Below are positions 41,236 through 49,591 of a DNA stretch of 64,000 nt, one piece after another. Position 1 is the stretch's first letter; every line of letters begins with the position of its first letter. Made by a program: the position numbers and the translations under genes. This stretch comes from a bacterium (GTDB lineage: Bacteria; Myxococcota_A; Polyangia; Nannocystales; Nannocystaceae), in NCBI GenBank assembly GCA_024742475.1, contig JANSYI010000007.1, positions 1 through 64,000 on the forward strand. The letters are read 5' to 3'. The notes under the pieces are model-generated. The model saw only the letters and a program-made list of their open reading frames with translations. It was not told the DNA's origin and did not search any database.

Positions 41236-41305
41236 CCCGGAAAAGCAGAAACCCGCCGGAGGGCGGGTTTCTGGGAGCCGTTGAGCGGACTTGAACCGCT
41301 GACCT
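41236..41305 (-). repeat. 70-bp direct repeat copy 2: terminator plus tRNA-Thr 3' end
   Basis: Copy 2 of the repeat at 39401-39470. It continues without a break into the longer match to the intact tRNA that forms attL (to 41318). Confidence 0.92.
41246..41273 (-). terminator. Displaced terminator of tRNA-Thr, copy 2
   Basis: Same perfect 12-bp hairpin (CAGAAACCCGCC / GGCGGGTTTCTG) as at 39411-39438. The intact tRNA at 56473-56548 has no such hairpin after it, because the island now separates them. Confidence 0.8.
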
Positions 41306-41318
41306 GCTGATTACGAAT
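41274..41318. other. attL core (45-bp tRNA 3'-half repeat)
   Basis: Identical to 56474-56518 inside the intact tRNA-Thr. The match stops at the anticodon loop, where the sequence changes from CAGCTG (tRNA) to TATGAG. Confidence 0.93.
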
Positions 41319-41424
41319 TATGAGCGGGGAACCGCGAGGTGCCGCGGGTTGGCGCGTAAGGCCCCGAAAACGCGTGATTTATGGGAGTATGTGCGGGCGC
41401 CTGCGGAGCGGCGCGGCCACACTG

Positions 41425-41445
41425 AAGGGTGCACGAAGGGTGCGC
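41425..41445 (+). promoter_or_regulatory. Pair of arm-type integrase sites, left end
   Basis: AAGGGTGCAC (41425-41434) and AAGGGTGCGC (41436-41445) are repeated 11 bp apart, one helical turn. The same spacing and orientation occur at the right end. This fits P-arm sites bound by the integrase N-terminal domain. Confidence 0.6.
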
Positions 41446-41477
41446 GTCTCGAACGCGCATGAAGGAGAGAGGACCCG

Positions 41478-42506
41478 ATGCCGCACCGCCCGAACCGAAC
41501 CCCGCTGACCCCGAGCATGATCGGGAAGTTGGAGAGCCAGCGCCGGCGCGGCGATGTGACGTGGGACGACCGCATCCCTGGCCTCGGGGTTCGCGTGTAC
41601 CCGACCGGCAGGAAGTCGTTCATCGTGCGGTACGCGGACCACGTCGGCGACTCCAGGTACAAGTCGCTCGGGGAGTGGTCGGCGCGGCGTTCGGCGGACC
41701 CCTCGAAGCTGACGCTGACGGAGGCCCGCGAGAAGGCCGCGACGATGCTGGCGGAGATCCGGGCGGGGATGCCCCAGCCACACGAGCAGGCGGTCGAGAG
41801 ACGGGCGGCTGGGGTCACCCTGGCGGACGTTTGGGAACGGTTCGTTGCGAGTGAAGAGCACCGACTGCACCCCCGGACGCTGCAGGACTACCGCAACAAG
41901 TTCAGCAAGCACCTCGAGCCGCGGCTCGGTCGCCGGCCGATGGCAGAGATCCGCGGCGGTGACGTCATCGACCTGCACGCCCGTCTGAAGTCGACGCCGT
42001 TCACAGCCAAGGCCGTGGTCGGGCTGTTGGGCAACCTCTGGTCCTACGCCTCCGACCGTGACGACTGCGGGGTCCCACTGGATCGGGCCAACCCGGCCAA
42101 GGCCATCGGGCGACGCCGCCGAACGCCGACTCGACCGCGAGAACGGGTTGCGACCGCCGCCGAGCTGCGGGCCGTTCTGGAGACCGTCGACAAGGCCGAG
42201 GCCGAGGGGGTGATTCGCGCCTGCGAAGCTTGCGGGCTGCTGCTGGTTCTCTCCTCGCTCATGCGGCCGGTGGACACGACGAGGTTGCGGTGGTCGTGGA
42301 TCGACCTCGACACGCGGCTGATCACCATCCCCGCGACGGAGACGAAGGGCGCGAGGATCGCCAAGTCGAGCCGCCCGGAGGTCGCTGCCTTGTCTAGGTC
42401 GATGGTGGAGCGCCTGGGCAGGCTCCAACGCGTCTCGGAGTTCGTGGTGTGGTCGACGAACGTGGGGGGCCTGTGTTCGATCTGCGCGGTCCATGGGGGA
42501 AGGTGA
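41478..42506 (+). CDS. int: Tyrosine integrase, N-terminal and first catalytic part (frame interrupted)
   Basis: 342 aa in this frame. Residues 8-95 are the Arm-DNA-binding domain (GKLESQRRRGDVTWDDRIPG, LGVRVYPTGRKSFIVRY), residues 105-200 the SAM-like core-binding domain, and residues 240-325 the first part of the catalytic domain with Arg in SSLMRPVDTTRLRW and Lys in ETKGARIAK. The protein then leaves the family pattern; the missing C-terminal segment with the Tyr nucleophile continues at -1 in the overlapping frame. The change point is a G6 tract, G GGG GGC (42464-42470), a canonical slippery heptamer in this phase. It is either programmed frameshifting or a disabling indel. Confidence 0.88.
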   Translation: MPHRPNRTPLTPSMIGKLESQRRRGDVTWDDRIPGLGVRVYPTGRKSFIVRYADHVGDSRYKSLGEWSARRSADPSKLTLTEAREKAATMLAEIRAGMPQPHEQAVERRAAGVTLADVWERFVASEEHRLHPRTLQDYRNKFSKHLEPRLGRRPMAEIRGGDVIDLHARLKSTPFTAKAVVGLLGNLWSYASDRDDCGVPLDRANPAKAIGRRRRTPTRPRERVATAAELRAVLETVDKAEAEGVIRACEACGLLLVLSSLMRPVDTTRLRWSWIDLDTRLITIPATETKGARIAKSSRPEVAALSRSMVERLGRLQRVSEFVVWSTNVGGLCSICAVHGGR

Positions 42507-42739
42507 CCAAGTTGGGCGGCCTGCCGTTCGAGGAGGAGCGTCTCCGCCTGTACGACCTGAAAAGCTCCGCGATGACCCTGATGCGTGAGGCGGGTGTGCC
42601 CGACGGGCACATCGAGGCAGCGGCGCGGCACCGAGGGCAGGGCGTCACCACGAAGCACTACAGCTTTGCGACCGACACCCAGGCGCTCTCTGCGGTCGAC
42701 CGGCTCGAGGAGTTGCTCGCCGAGGTCCGGGGTGGGTGA
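42449..42739 (+). CDS. Tyrosine integrase, C-terminal catalytic part in -1 frame
   Basis: The usable portion begins around 42466. It contains LYDLKSSAMTLMREAGV (equivalent of box II HxLRHTxAT, but with Tyr and Lys in the His and Arg positions), ARHRGQGVTTKHYSFA (second His/Arg and the nucleophilic Tyr) and an ending helix. Joined to the upstream frame it gives a full-length integrase of about 415 residues. The degenerate box II may lower activity. The next gene starts inside its stop. Confidence 0.8.
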   Translation: MVDERGGPVFDLRGPWGKVTKLGGLPFEEERLRLYDLKSSAMTLMREAGVPDGHIEAAARHRGQGVTTKHYSFATDTQALSAVDRLEELLAEVRGG

Positions 42740-43376
42740 TGACGGCATCGACTGGGGCGAGCGCAACGCAGCTGGCGTGGGCGATGCACTCGCAGTGCTG
42801 GCCGCCGAGATGGCCACCGCGTGGAAGCTTCCTGAGCATGACGTGCGTGGTGTCTGGCTCGCGCTCTACCGCGCGGCGCTGAACGACGATCATCGGTACC
42901 TCCCTCGGCAGCTGCGCAATCCTCAGCGGGATGGTGCGCCCCTCGGCGGTCGCCAGTGGCGGAAGTTCAGGCCGCGCCTCGCGGCGGTGGGTCTGACCGT
43001 GAAGGGCGGAGCCCCCTGCGGCGCGCGCGAGCTTCGCGTCCAGGGTGCGGTCGTTGAGATCGTGCTCGATGCTCTCGGGCTGCCCCGCGATGACGATGCA
43101 GTCGACGCCATCCTCGGCGCCATCGACCTGCCCGAACACGTTGCCCTCGGGCACGAGGCCGCAGGCGTCGCCGCGGTTATCGCGGCCGAGGGGGCGGCTG
43201 CCTTGCCCAGTTGGAGGGCGGTGATGGAGCACATGGGACTCAAGTTCGGTCCACCGACTCGGGAGGGTAGTGTGGCCGTGGTGGGGCCGGGGTTCTCGAT
43301 GGACCGCCAGGCCTTCGAGAACGCGGTGTCGAACGCAAGGAAGCGGCTCCGGCAGGCGTACCGAATTGCCCGTTAG
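42732..43376 (+). CDS. Island protein of unknown function
   Basis: 214 aa from a GTG overlapping the integrase stop. Ala/Leu-rich and helical; HDVRGVWLALYRAALNDDHR and SWRAVMEHMGLKFGPPTREG are its best-conserved-looking segments. The last third (MDRQAFENAVSNARKRLRQA) resembles a DNA-binding helix. No family recognised. It is the first gene after int and may regulate or assist excision or replication. Confidence 0.6.
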   Translation: MGDDGIDWGERNAAGVGDALAVLAAEMATAWKLPEHDVRGVWLALYRAALNDDHRYLPRQLRNPQRDGAPLGGRQWRKFRPRLAAVGLTVKGGAPCGARELRVQGAVVEIVLDALGLPRDDDAVDAILGAIDLPEHVALGHEAAGVAAVIAAEGAAALPSWRAVMEHMGLKFGPPTREGSVAVVGPGFSMDRQAFENAVSNARKRLRQAYRIAR

Positions 43377-43423
43377 GGCACCGCTGCGGCTCCTCCCGCA
43401 CCATGGCGGGCATGGAGGAATCC

Positions 43424-43660
43424 ATGGACTCCGACAACACTGCAGGGGCTCTCAGCGACCCCGATCGCCTGCTCACCATCGACGAGGTGTGCGGCCTCAC
43501 CGGTATTTCGCGCCGCCGTTTCGAGGAGTACCGCCAGTGGGGCGGCGGCCCTACGTTTCTCCGTTTCGGGCGTCGCACGGTCCGCTACCGCGCCCGTGAC
43601 GTGCGCGAGTGGATCGACTCGCACGAGGTCGACGCGAAGCAGCACGCGGTCAATGGCTAG
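43424..43660 (+). CDS. AlpA/HTH_17-type DNA-binding protein, excisionase-like
   Basis: 78 aa from the ATG preceded by GGAGGA; earlier in-frame ATGs exist. The helix-turn-helix of MerR/AlpA type is clear: LLTIDEVCGLTGISRRRFEEYRQWGGGPTFLRFGRRTVRYRARDVREWID. Such proteins act as recombination directionality factors or regulators of nearby integrase genes. The position two genes after int supports that. Confidence 0.88.
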   Translation: MDSDNTAGALSDPDRLLTIDEVCGLTGISRRRFEEYRQWGGGPTFLRFGRRTVRYRARDVREWIDSHEVDAKQHAVNG

Positions 43661-43844
43661 CTGAACGCGCAGGGCTCGATGGGATGTGCCGTCCCGATCG
43701 AGCCCCTACCGCCGACCCACGGATGCAGCCGTGCCGACGACTCCAACAACATGCCCCGCCGGGGGATCCACCGCAAGGCCAACGCACCGCAGCGACTCAC
43801 GTGGCCGCGGGTGTGGTGTTGCCGCTCGGGTTGCCGCCGCCGGG

Positions 43845-44696
43845 ATGGACGCGGGGCTCCTCGACGTCGACGAGATCCTCGCTGAGGCTGCCAAAGGGCA
43901 GCTCAATATCGACGGCGTCTCCGACGTGCACCGCGACGATCGGCTGGCCATGCGGGGGCTCTGGATCGCTTGGAACGCCTCGACCCTGGACTGGGTCACC
44001 TTCCGCCGGAAGAACGTCCAGCGCGCGGTCTGGCGCGCTCGCAAGACCGCGGACCGTCGCGCTAAAGCGCGCTCCCAAGAAATGGCACCGGGCCCTGAAT
44101 CGGGGGCCCCTATCGTTATAGGCACCATCCCCGCCGTCACGCCCGGCGAGGAGAACTCCATCCCGGCAGACGGCGAGAGCACTCCCGCTGACCTCGACGA
44201 GCCCAGCCCGGAACCCAATCGAGCCCCGGCCCCCACGGGCCAGAGCGAGAACGAGACCGCACCCACCTGGTCCCCGGCCCTCACGATCGAAGACCACCTG
44301 CGCAACCTCGGGAAGCCTCTCGCCGCCATCCACATCAAAGAGCCGAGCTCCATCGACCCCGACCACATCGACGAGCTTCGCTGGCAGCTGAACCGCCTGC
44401 AGATCCCCGCTGTGTTCTTCGCCGAGGACAAGCACGGTGACCATCTCCACGGTCTCGCTCCCCGAGAACATGTTCTCACCGTGGTCGAGCTCTACCTCGC
44501 GATCGCCGGCGACCACGGCCGCGGCGAGGACTGGGTCCTCCACTCCGAGTGCGAGGACGACCAGCCCCATGCCGCGGTGCTCACCAAGGACTTCGAGCAC
44601 TCCTCCCAGCGCCCCATTGAGTTCTTCACGTCCTACTGCCGCAAGGCGGGTGGGGCACCAACCATCGACACCGTCACGGACTGGATCCAATCATGA
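43845..44696 (+). CDS. Island protein of unknown function
   Basis: 283 aa; the start is uncertain. The N-terminal part is helical (MDAGLLDVDEILAEAAKG, then LTWDWVTF-like aromatic stretch and KNVQRAVWRARKTADRRAK); a Pro/Glu/Ser-rich linker follows to about 150. The C-terminal domain (HLRNLGKPLAAIHIKE and so on to FFTSYCRKAGGAPT) may be alpha/beta. No motif recognised. Its stop overlaps the next start by ATGA. Confidence 0.55.
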   Translation: MDAGLLDVDEILAEAAKGQLNIDGVSDVHRDDRLAMRGLWIAWNASTLDWVTFRRKNVQRAVWRARKTADRRAKARSQEMAPGPESGAPIVIGTIPAVTPGEENSIPADGESTPADLDEPSPEPNRAPAPTGQSENETAPTWSPALTIEDHLRNLGKPLAAIHIKEPSSIDPDHIDELRWQLNRLQIPAVFFAEDKHGDHLHGLAPREHVLTVVELYLAIAGDHGRGEDWVLHSECEDDQPHAAVLTKDFEHSSQRPIEFFTSYCRKAGGAPTIDTVTDWIQS

Positions 44697-45163
44697 GCAA
44701 CCCCCGAACCCTGAACCGAATCGAACGGCAGCTGAACGCCTGCCATACCTACGTGAAGACGAAGCTCACTCTCGCGAAGGCAGACCCTTACGGGCCGCAC
44801 TGGGAGCTAGACCAGCTTGAGCGGCAGCTCGGCGCCATCTACGACAGCTTCATCGGCGTCCCCGTCAATGCGACCCTTCAGCGGGTGTCGGCGGGCATGC
44901 GGCTTCGCGTGTCCCTCCTGTGCGTGCCGTTCGAGGACCTGCAGGGGAACTTGGTCTTCATGGACTCTGGCTGGGCGCGCGGCGTGTACGACGCCGACAA
45001 GCTTCGCTCGTCACTCACCGCGGTCCAGCCTGGGCGATGGAGGTGGCCCAAGGAGGAGCTGCGTCGCAGGGTTCAGTTGAGCAAGGTGTGTTCGTACCCG
45101 CCCGCCCGCGACGAGCTGGCCGTCTTCAAGACTCAGCAGCTCCTGGAGGCGGCGGCGCAGTGA
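44693..45163 (+). CDS. Island protein of unknown function
   Basis: 156 aa, start overlapping the previous stop (ATGA). Lysine/arginine-rich with a helical opening (TLNRIERQLNACHTYVKTKL). It is followed within one base by the next gene, so it belongs to a coupled operon of small accessory genes. No similarity recognised. Confidence 0.6.
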   Translation: MSNPRTLNRIERQLNACHTYVKTKLTLAKADPYGPHWELDQLERQLGAIYDSFIGVPVNATLQRVSAGMRLRVSLLCVPFEDLQGNLVFMDSGWARGVYDADKLRSSLTAVQPGRWRWPKEELRRRVQLSKVCSYPPARDELAVFKTQQLLEAAAQ

Positions 45164-45558
45164 TGCCGAGCGAGACCGTATTCGTTCCTGTCCACGACGT
45201 GGACGGCCGCCTGCTGGGGCACGCAGAGCTCGCGCTTGCCCACCGCCTTCTCGAACTCGGGATGCTCGTCCGCTCCTCCGACGGCGATCTCTGCGCCGAT
45301 GAAGAGCACCTTGAGCTCGTCGAGGATGAGCTTGTCGAGCTGGCGGCCACCGAGACCACGCTCGTCACTGCCGAGCCAGCGGCCACCGAGAACATGTTGC
45401 CTGCCGGGGTCGAACTCTCCCGGCGCGCCGAGTTCGACTCCGAGACGGGCGTGGGCGAGTTCGTCGTGCGCGTCGAGGGACTCGACACTGACGCCTACCT
45501 GGCGCTCCTCAGGCGGTTTTTCGCGTCGCGGCGTCAGGGCGTGCTGTCGGCCGGCTGA
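45163..45558 (+). CDS. Small acidic island protein of unknown function
   Basis: 131 aa from ATG with GGAGGCGG 10 bases upstream. Rich in Glu and Leu (HLELVEDELVELAATETTLV); it ends in a basic helix (AYLALLRRFFASRRQG). No domain recognised. Overlaps the preceding stop by one base. Confidence 0.55.
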   Translation: MPSETVFVPVHDVDGRLLGHAELALAHRLLELGMLVRSSDGDLCADEEHLELVEDELVELAATETTLVTAEPAATENMLPAGVELSRRAEFDSETGVGEFVVRVEGLDTDAYLALLRRFFASRRQGVLSAG

Positions 45559-45622
45559 GTGACTGCAATCCTGGTGGACGGAGCGCTTGGCATGGCGGCA
45601 CTCGACGAGCACGATACGGTGC

Positions 45623-46429
45623 ATGGCGGAGTTGGCCCGAAAGGAACTGCGGACGCTTGAGAAGGTCTTCGAGCTTGGCAACGGGTACGTGAGCGCCGTG
45701 TTCGACAGCAACACGGACATGGACGACTTCTTCGTCGACGAGTTCGGGGTCGAGCTCTACGACGGCGAGAAGTATTCCGCCTTCGGCACGTCCAAGGCCA
45801 ACCGGCTGCGCGCCTACTGGGATCTGCACTCGGATGCAGAGGTCGGCCGCTGCGTCCTCGCGATGCTCAAGCGCCGGGCTGAGCGGTCGGTCGGAGAAGA
45901 CGAGGACAAAGCACTTGTTGAGCAGGCCGAGGCCGTGGCTCGGCGTCTGCTCGGGCCCGGAGGCCCGGCGATCGCGGCCGTGCCGCACCGAGCTATCGAT
46001 CCACTCAGCCTTCAGTATGTCCAAGAGCACGACGAGAAATGTCGGAGGAAGATCGAGCTCGGCGACTACGACGGTGCGATCACCAATGCCCGGTCGATGG
46101 TCGAGACGGTCCTGCTGGCGCTCGACAAGGAGCTGTCCGGCAAGGAGACCCCATCCGACGGCAAGCTCAACCGGCTCTACGGAAGGGTGCGGAGCGAGCT
46201 CAACTTGAACGCGGGGCAGCCGGACCTGGACGGTCCACTGAGGGAGATCCTCTCGGGGTTGAACAGCATCGTGAACGGCCTTGGAACCCTCCGAAACCGC
46301 TCTGGGGATGCTCACGGGAAGCTACGACGCGCGCACGAACACCATGCCCGGCTTGCGGTGCACGCCGCCGTCACGCTCACCGACTTCCTGCTGTCGACCT
46401 ACCAGTACCAGCGGTCGAAGGGCAGCTGA
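45623..46429 (+). CDS. Abortive infection (Abi_C) family protein
   Basis: 268 aa from ATG. The C-terminal half matches the Abi_C domain of phage-exclusion proteins: GDYDGAITNARSMVETVLLALDKE, KLNRLYGRVRSELNL, ILSGLNSIVNGLGTLRNRSGDAHG and HARLAVHAAVTLTDFLL. The LRNRSGDAHG segment gives an R-x6-H pair of the kind seen in HEPN ribonucleases. The N-terminal about 120 residues are unassigned. In a recombinase- and terminase-bearing island it is a plausible anti-phage gene. Confidence 0.85.
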   Translation: MAELARKELRTLEKVFELGNGYVSAVFDSNTDMDDFFVDEFGVELYDGEKYSAFGTSKANRLRAYWDLHSDAEVGRCVLAMLKRRAERSVGEDEDKALVEQAEAVARRLLGPGGPAIAAVPHRAIDPLSLQYVQEHDEKCRRKIELGDYDGAITNARSMVETVLLALDKELSGKETPSDGKLNRLYGRVRSELNLNAGQPDLDGPLREILSGLNSIVNGLGTLRNRSGDAHGKLRRAHEHHARLAVHAAVTLTDFLLSTYQYQRSKGS

Positions 46430-46538
46430 GGACAACGACAGTTCACATCGACCCAGGATCCCGCACTGCCGGCCCGCCGACCACACGCGTCCCGAAGTGG
46501 GCGCGATCAGAGGCACCGGCTGACATACGATACCGGCC

Positions 46539-46835
46539 ATGCCAGGTCCAAAATTCCGAGTTCGAGACTGCGACCCCACGACGAACGACTGGGCGGGGGA
46601 TGAGTTTAGCCACCACTACATCGGGGAGATTCCCCGTATCGGGGAGACGCTTGAGGTTCACGGGAAGAGGGCGCGGGTCGTCCGAGTCGAGCATGTTGCC
46701 TACCCGTTCAAAGAACAGGCAGTCGCCGAAAGCAGATTCGCCTCACGCGGCGAAGAGGCCCCGTCCAACTGGGACGACTGGGGCTTCACTGATGTCCTTG
46801 TCGGTGTAGTCGTCCAGGTAGACGAGGGCGCCTAA
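46539..46835 (+). CDS. Small island protein of unknown function
   Basis: 98 aa, start ATG (MPGPKFRVRDCDPTTNDWAG). Beta-rich looking, with a HHYIGEIPRIGETLEVHGKR core and an acidic ending. It is 20 bp upstream of the DUF3800-like gene on the same strand and may be coupled to it. Not recognised. Confidence 0.55.
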   Translation: MPGPKFRVRDCDPTTNDWAGDEFSHHYIGEIPRIGETLEVHGKRARVVRVEHVAYPFKEQAVAESRFASRGEEAPSNWDDWGFTDVLVGVVVQVDEGA

Positions 46836-46855
46836 CTCCTGAAACCCGCGCCGCC

Positions 46856-48055
46856 GTGAAGAACAGCAAGCGCAAAAAGGCCCGGCGCGCTCAGCAGCGA
46901 GCGATGCGCCGGGCAGCGAAACGCAGGCAGAACGCGACGGGGAGAGTCGTGGCACCTATGGTCGAGCAGGCCGTAGGGCAGCCGAAGCCATCCGCCCCCC
47001 GGGCCACACCAGACCGGGCCAGTCCCTCGCACCTGGGAGCGACGCTGCTCGCCAACGCCAACGCACTACGTAATCCCTCGTTCCCGGAGCGCCGGACGAC
47101 CCCGTTCTTGCCACCGATCGTGGAGGTGGTTCGTCAGTGTCTCCAGGCCGTACTGCCGCCCAAGAACGTGCAAGTGCCCTTGATCCTGCCCGACCTGCGC
47201 ATGTTCGATTCGGTCGCACTATACACAGACTTCTCTGGCGATGGTGACAAGAGCGGCTACTCGACGTACGGGTTCCTGCTCTGCGCGTACCAGCCGCAGC
47301 CGTTCGAATCGAGGATGGATGAGATTCGACGACGCTACGGGATCGTCGGTAGAGAGATTTCGTACAAGAACCTGAATCAGCAGGCAGGCATCAGGAGAGC
47401 GCTCGGGCCCTACCTGCGCGCGGTCGACAACCTTGTGCCCGGCCTTCTTTGTACGATCTGCGTCCCGGATGAGGTCGAGGGGCTGATCCTCGGGCGGGTG
47501 GACGAGGACGACGAGCTGCACCGCGAGCTTGACGGCATGACGCCCGCGAAGCACAAGCTCTGGAAGCGCAAGGTCATGCAGAAAGCTCTGCGGGTGTTTC
47601 ACGTCGCGTCCTACATGCTGGCCCTGCTTGGGCGCGACCGGCAGAAGGTGTTTTGGATGACCGACCACGACGCGATCATGGCGAACGCTGAGCTGTCCCG
47701 GCTGGCTACCGCCGTCTTCTACTCCTTGTTGGAAGACTACTGCTCGTTCGAGTTGGGCAAGTTCGGATGGGCGTTTCCGTTCAAAGATCGGTCCAACATG
47801 GTGCACCACGACCTGCTCAGTGCCGTTGACCTCGCTGCAGGGGGAGTCGCGCGCCACGTCGGAGAGCGGGCTGGCGCCGACACCGTTCGCAAAGAGTGCA
47901 CTGACCTCATTGAAACCTGGTTCGGTACCAGCGGGATCGGGTGCCGCAAGCTCAACATTCTTATCTCGCCCGGCGCCGATCCCACTGAGCTGAGCGCGTC
48001 TGTCATGGCGGACACCGACCCGAAGGGTAGGACGCGCGTTCCTCTACACCTGTAG
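46856..48055 (+). CDS. DUF3800-like protein, putative RNase-H-fold defence protein
   Basis: 399 aa from GTG. A Lys/Arg-rich N-terminus (KNSKRKKARRAQQRAMRRAA) leads to a globular part beginning VALYTDFSGDGDKSGYSTYG. The Asp-x-Ser-Gly-Asp start on the first strand and the late VHHDLLSAVDLAAGGVARHV segment resemble the RNase-H-like DUF3800 fold that is common in defence islands. The match is by pattern only. It lies between small unknown genes and the PD-(D/E)xK nuclease. Confidence 0.6.
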   Translation: MKNSKRKKARRAQQRAMRRAAKRRQNATGRVVAPMVEQAVGQPKPSAPRATPDRASPSHLGATLLANANALRNPSFPERRTTPFLPPIVEVVRQCLQAVLPPKNVQVPLILPDLRMFDSVALYTDFSGDGDKSGYSTYGFLLCAYQPQPFESRMDEIRRRYGIVGREISYKNLNQQAGIRRALGPYLRAVDNLVPGLLCTICVPDEVEGLILGRVDEDDELHRELDGMTPAKHKLWKRKVMQKALRVFHVASYMLALLGRDRQKVFWMTDHDAIMANAELSRLATAVFYSLLEDYCSFELGKFGWAFPFKDRSNMVHHDLLSAVDLAAGGVARHVGERAGADTVRKECTDLIETWFGTSGIGCRKLNILISPGADPTELSASVMADTDPKGRTRVPLHL

Positions 48056-48153
48056 TGCGTCAGCCAGCGCCCCCCTGACCGATCGCGGCACGCCCGTGCA
48101 TCACACCGCAGCCGCCCAACGCCAGCGACGGAGCGAGGTAGACTACCCACGCG

Positions 48154-49371
48154 ATGCCACAGGAGTTTCTCGCTTTCTCGTCCATCCGCGTCGGCGATGT
48201 TCTTGGCCGATTCAGCTCGAAGTTTCGCGAGTCGGTCGAGCAGCTGCCGAGGCAGACGCTGCAGTCTAGCAACGAGCATGAACTCGCCCAGGAGGTCGCC
48301 AGCCGCCATGAGCTTGTCGTCCCGTTCATCGACTTCGACGACGTTGGAGTCGACTCGGGCATGCGGCAGGTGCTGGGGGAACACATGGGCGCCATCTATG
48401 CTGCCCAGCACGGCAAACTCTACGAGAAGGAGACCGTGATCTTCCGGCTGTCCTACCGAGGCAAACAGGAGTTCTTCCGCTGCTATGACAGCACGCAAAG
48501 CCTTAACCCTGCACGGATCTTCTTCGATGACGGCAAGCTCTGCTTCGAGGTCCTCAGTCTCTCAATGAACAAGGAGGAGATCGTGGGCCAGCGCGACCGT
48601 ACCCTCGCGTTCTTGAGGCAGTTCCTGTCTCCGGTTGCCTACGCAGTGGAGTCCTGGAACGACGGGCTTGAGCGAAGGGCACTTCAACAGATCCAGGCCA
48701 GGAAGAAGGACCTTGAGAGTCGCGACGAGTTCCTCGCAGGACTCGGAACCCCGGTTCAGAAGTCTCGTCCCCCAGAGGCTGTGACGATCACCCCGCCAGT
48801 CAGGCGGAAGAAGATCCATGTGGAGCGCCGTTCCACCACGAAGGTTCGACCAGCCGACCCGACGCTGGACGACAAGACCTACCAAGACATCCTCGAGTGC
48901 CTTGCCTCATACGCGCGGACGATGGAACAACACGTCGCCACCTACCTGGCGATGGGGGAGGATGACATTCGAGCGAACCTGCTGGGCCTGCTCAAGGCGA
49001 GCTTCGACGGCAGCGCCAGCGGCGAGACGTTCAACCGAATCGGGAAGACCGACATTCTGTTGCAGCACGAGGGAAACAACCTCTTCGTGGCGGAGTGCAA
49101 GTTCTGGGGCGGCGAGAAGCACTACCATGCCACCCTCGACCAGCTGCTCGGCTACCTGACCTGGCGGGATTCCAAGGCCGCCACGTTGCTGTTCGTTCGA
49201 AACAAGAGCATCGAGAACGTGCTCGATGAGATACGCGCCAAGACGAGCGGGCACCCCGCTTTTCGTGAGGACCTGGGCGAGTCGGACGGCATGTTTCACT
49301 TCCGGTTCGAGCTACCCCACGCGGCAGGAAGCTTCGTTCGGGTGGCGGTCATGACCTTTCATCTGGCATGA
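48154..49371 (+). CDS. Putative PD-(D/E)xK nuclease, restriction-endonuclease-like
   Basis: 405 aa. The N-terminal about 230 residues are unassigned, with a basic linker (VRRKKIHVERRST). The C-terminal domain carries the restriction fold: ETFNRIGKTDILLQHEGNN (Asp) then LFVAECKFWGGEKHYHA, the E-x-K motif, and a helix with LLGYLTWRDSKAATLLF. Fusion of an unknown sensor-like N-domain with a C-terminal nuclease is typical of defence systems. No methylase is nearby. Confidence 0.78.
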   Translation: MPQEFLAFSSIRVGDVLGRFSSKFRESVEQLPRQTLQSSNEHELAQEVASRHELVVPFIDFDDVGVDSGMRQVLGEHMGAIYAAQHGKLYEKETVIFRLSYRGKQEFFRCYDSTQSLNPARIFFDDGKLCFEVLSLSMNKEEIVGQRDRTLAFLRQFLSPVAYAVESWNDGLERRALQQIQARKKDLESRDEFLAGLGTPVQKSRPPEAVTITPPVRRKKIHVERRSTTKVRPADPTLDDKTYQDILECLASYARTMEQHVATYLAMGEDDIRANLLGLLKASFDGSASGETFNRIGKTDILLQHEGNNLFVAECKFWGGEKHYHATLDQLLGYLTWRDSKAATLLFVRNKSIENVLDEIRAKTSGHPAFREDLGESDGMFHFRFELPHAAGSFVRVAVMTFHLA

Positions 49372-49591
49372 CACGGTCGCCTGCCCCCGCTCCCACGGGG
49401 CCCGCTCGTGCATGCGCTCCCCAGCGCCAACCACGCGCGACACCAGCCCCAACGCCGTCACCGGCGGCCGTGGGCCGGTTGCGCCGCCACAGCGACCGCG
49501 AGATGCGCGTGCACAGTTGCGCGGACTCGACCGCCTGGCGGATTCACCATGCCCGCTACCCGTTGGGTTGTTGGGGCGCCATGCTGAAGGG

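Larger units (their letters stand above)
39471..41305. mobile_element. Older 1.8-kb insertion remnant between two tRNA 3'-end copies
   Basis: The segment from the end of direct repeat copy 1 to the end of copy 2 has the structure expected of an element inserted at the tRNA 3' end, or of an intermediate left by tandem insertion. It holds one intact gene, a metalloprotease lipoprotein, and decayed sequence, but no integrase. The boundaries are inferred from the repeats. Confidence 0.5.
41012..41477. other. Intergenic attachment region left of integrase
   Basis: Besides the 70-bp repeat copy 2 and the attL core, this stretch holds two integrase arm-type repeats at 41425 and 41436. Between 41012 and 41235 I see no intact gene. 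The integrase promoter probably lies among the arm sites, as in many tyrosine-integrase elements. Confidence 0.6.
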
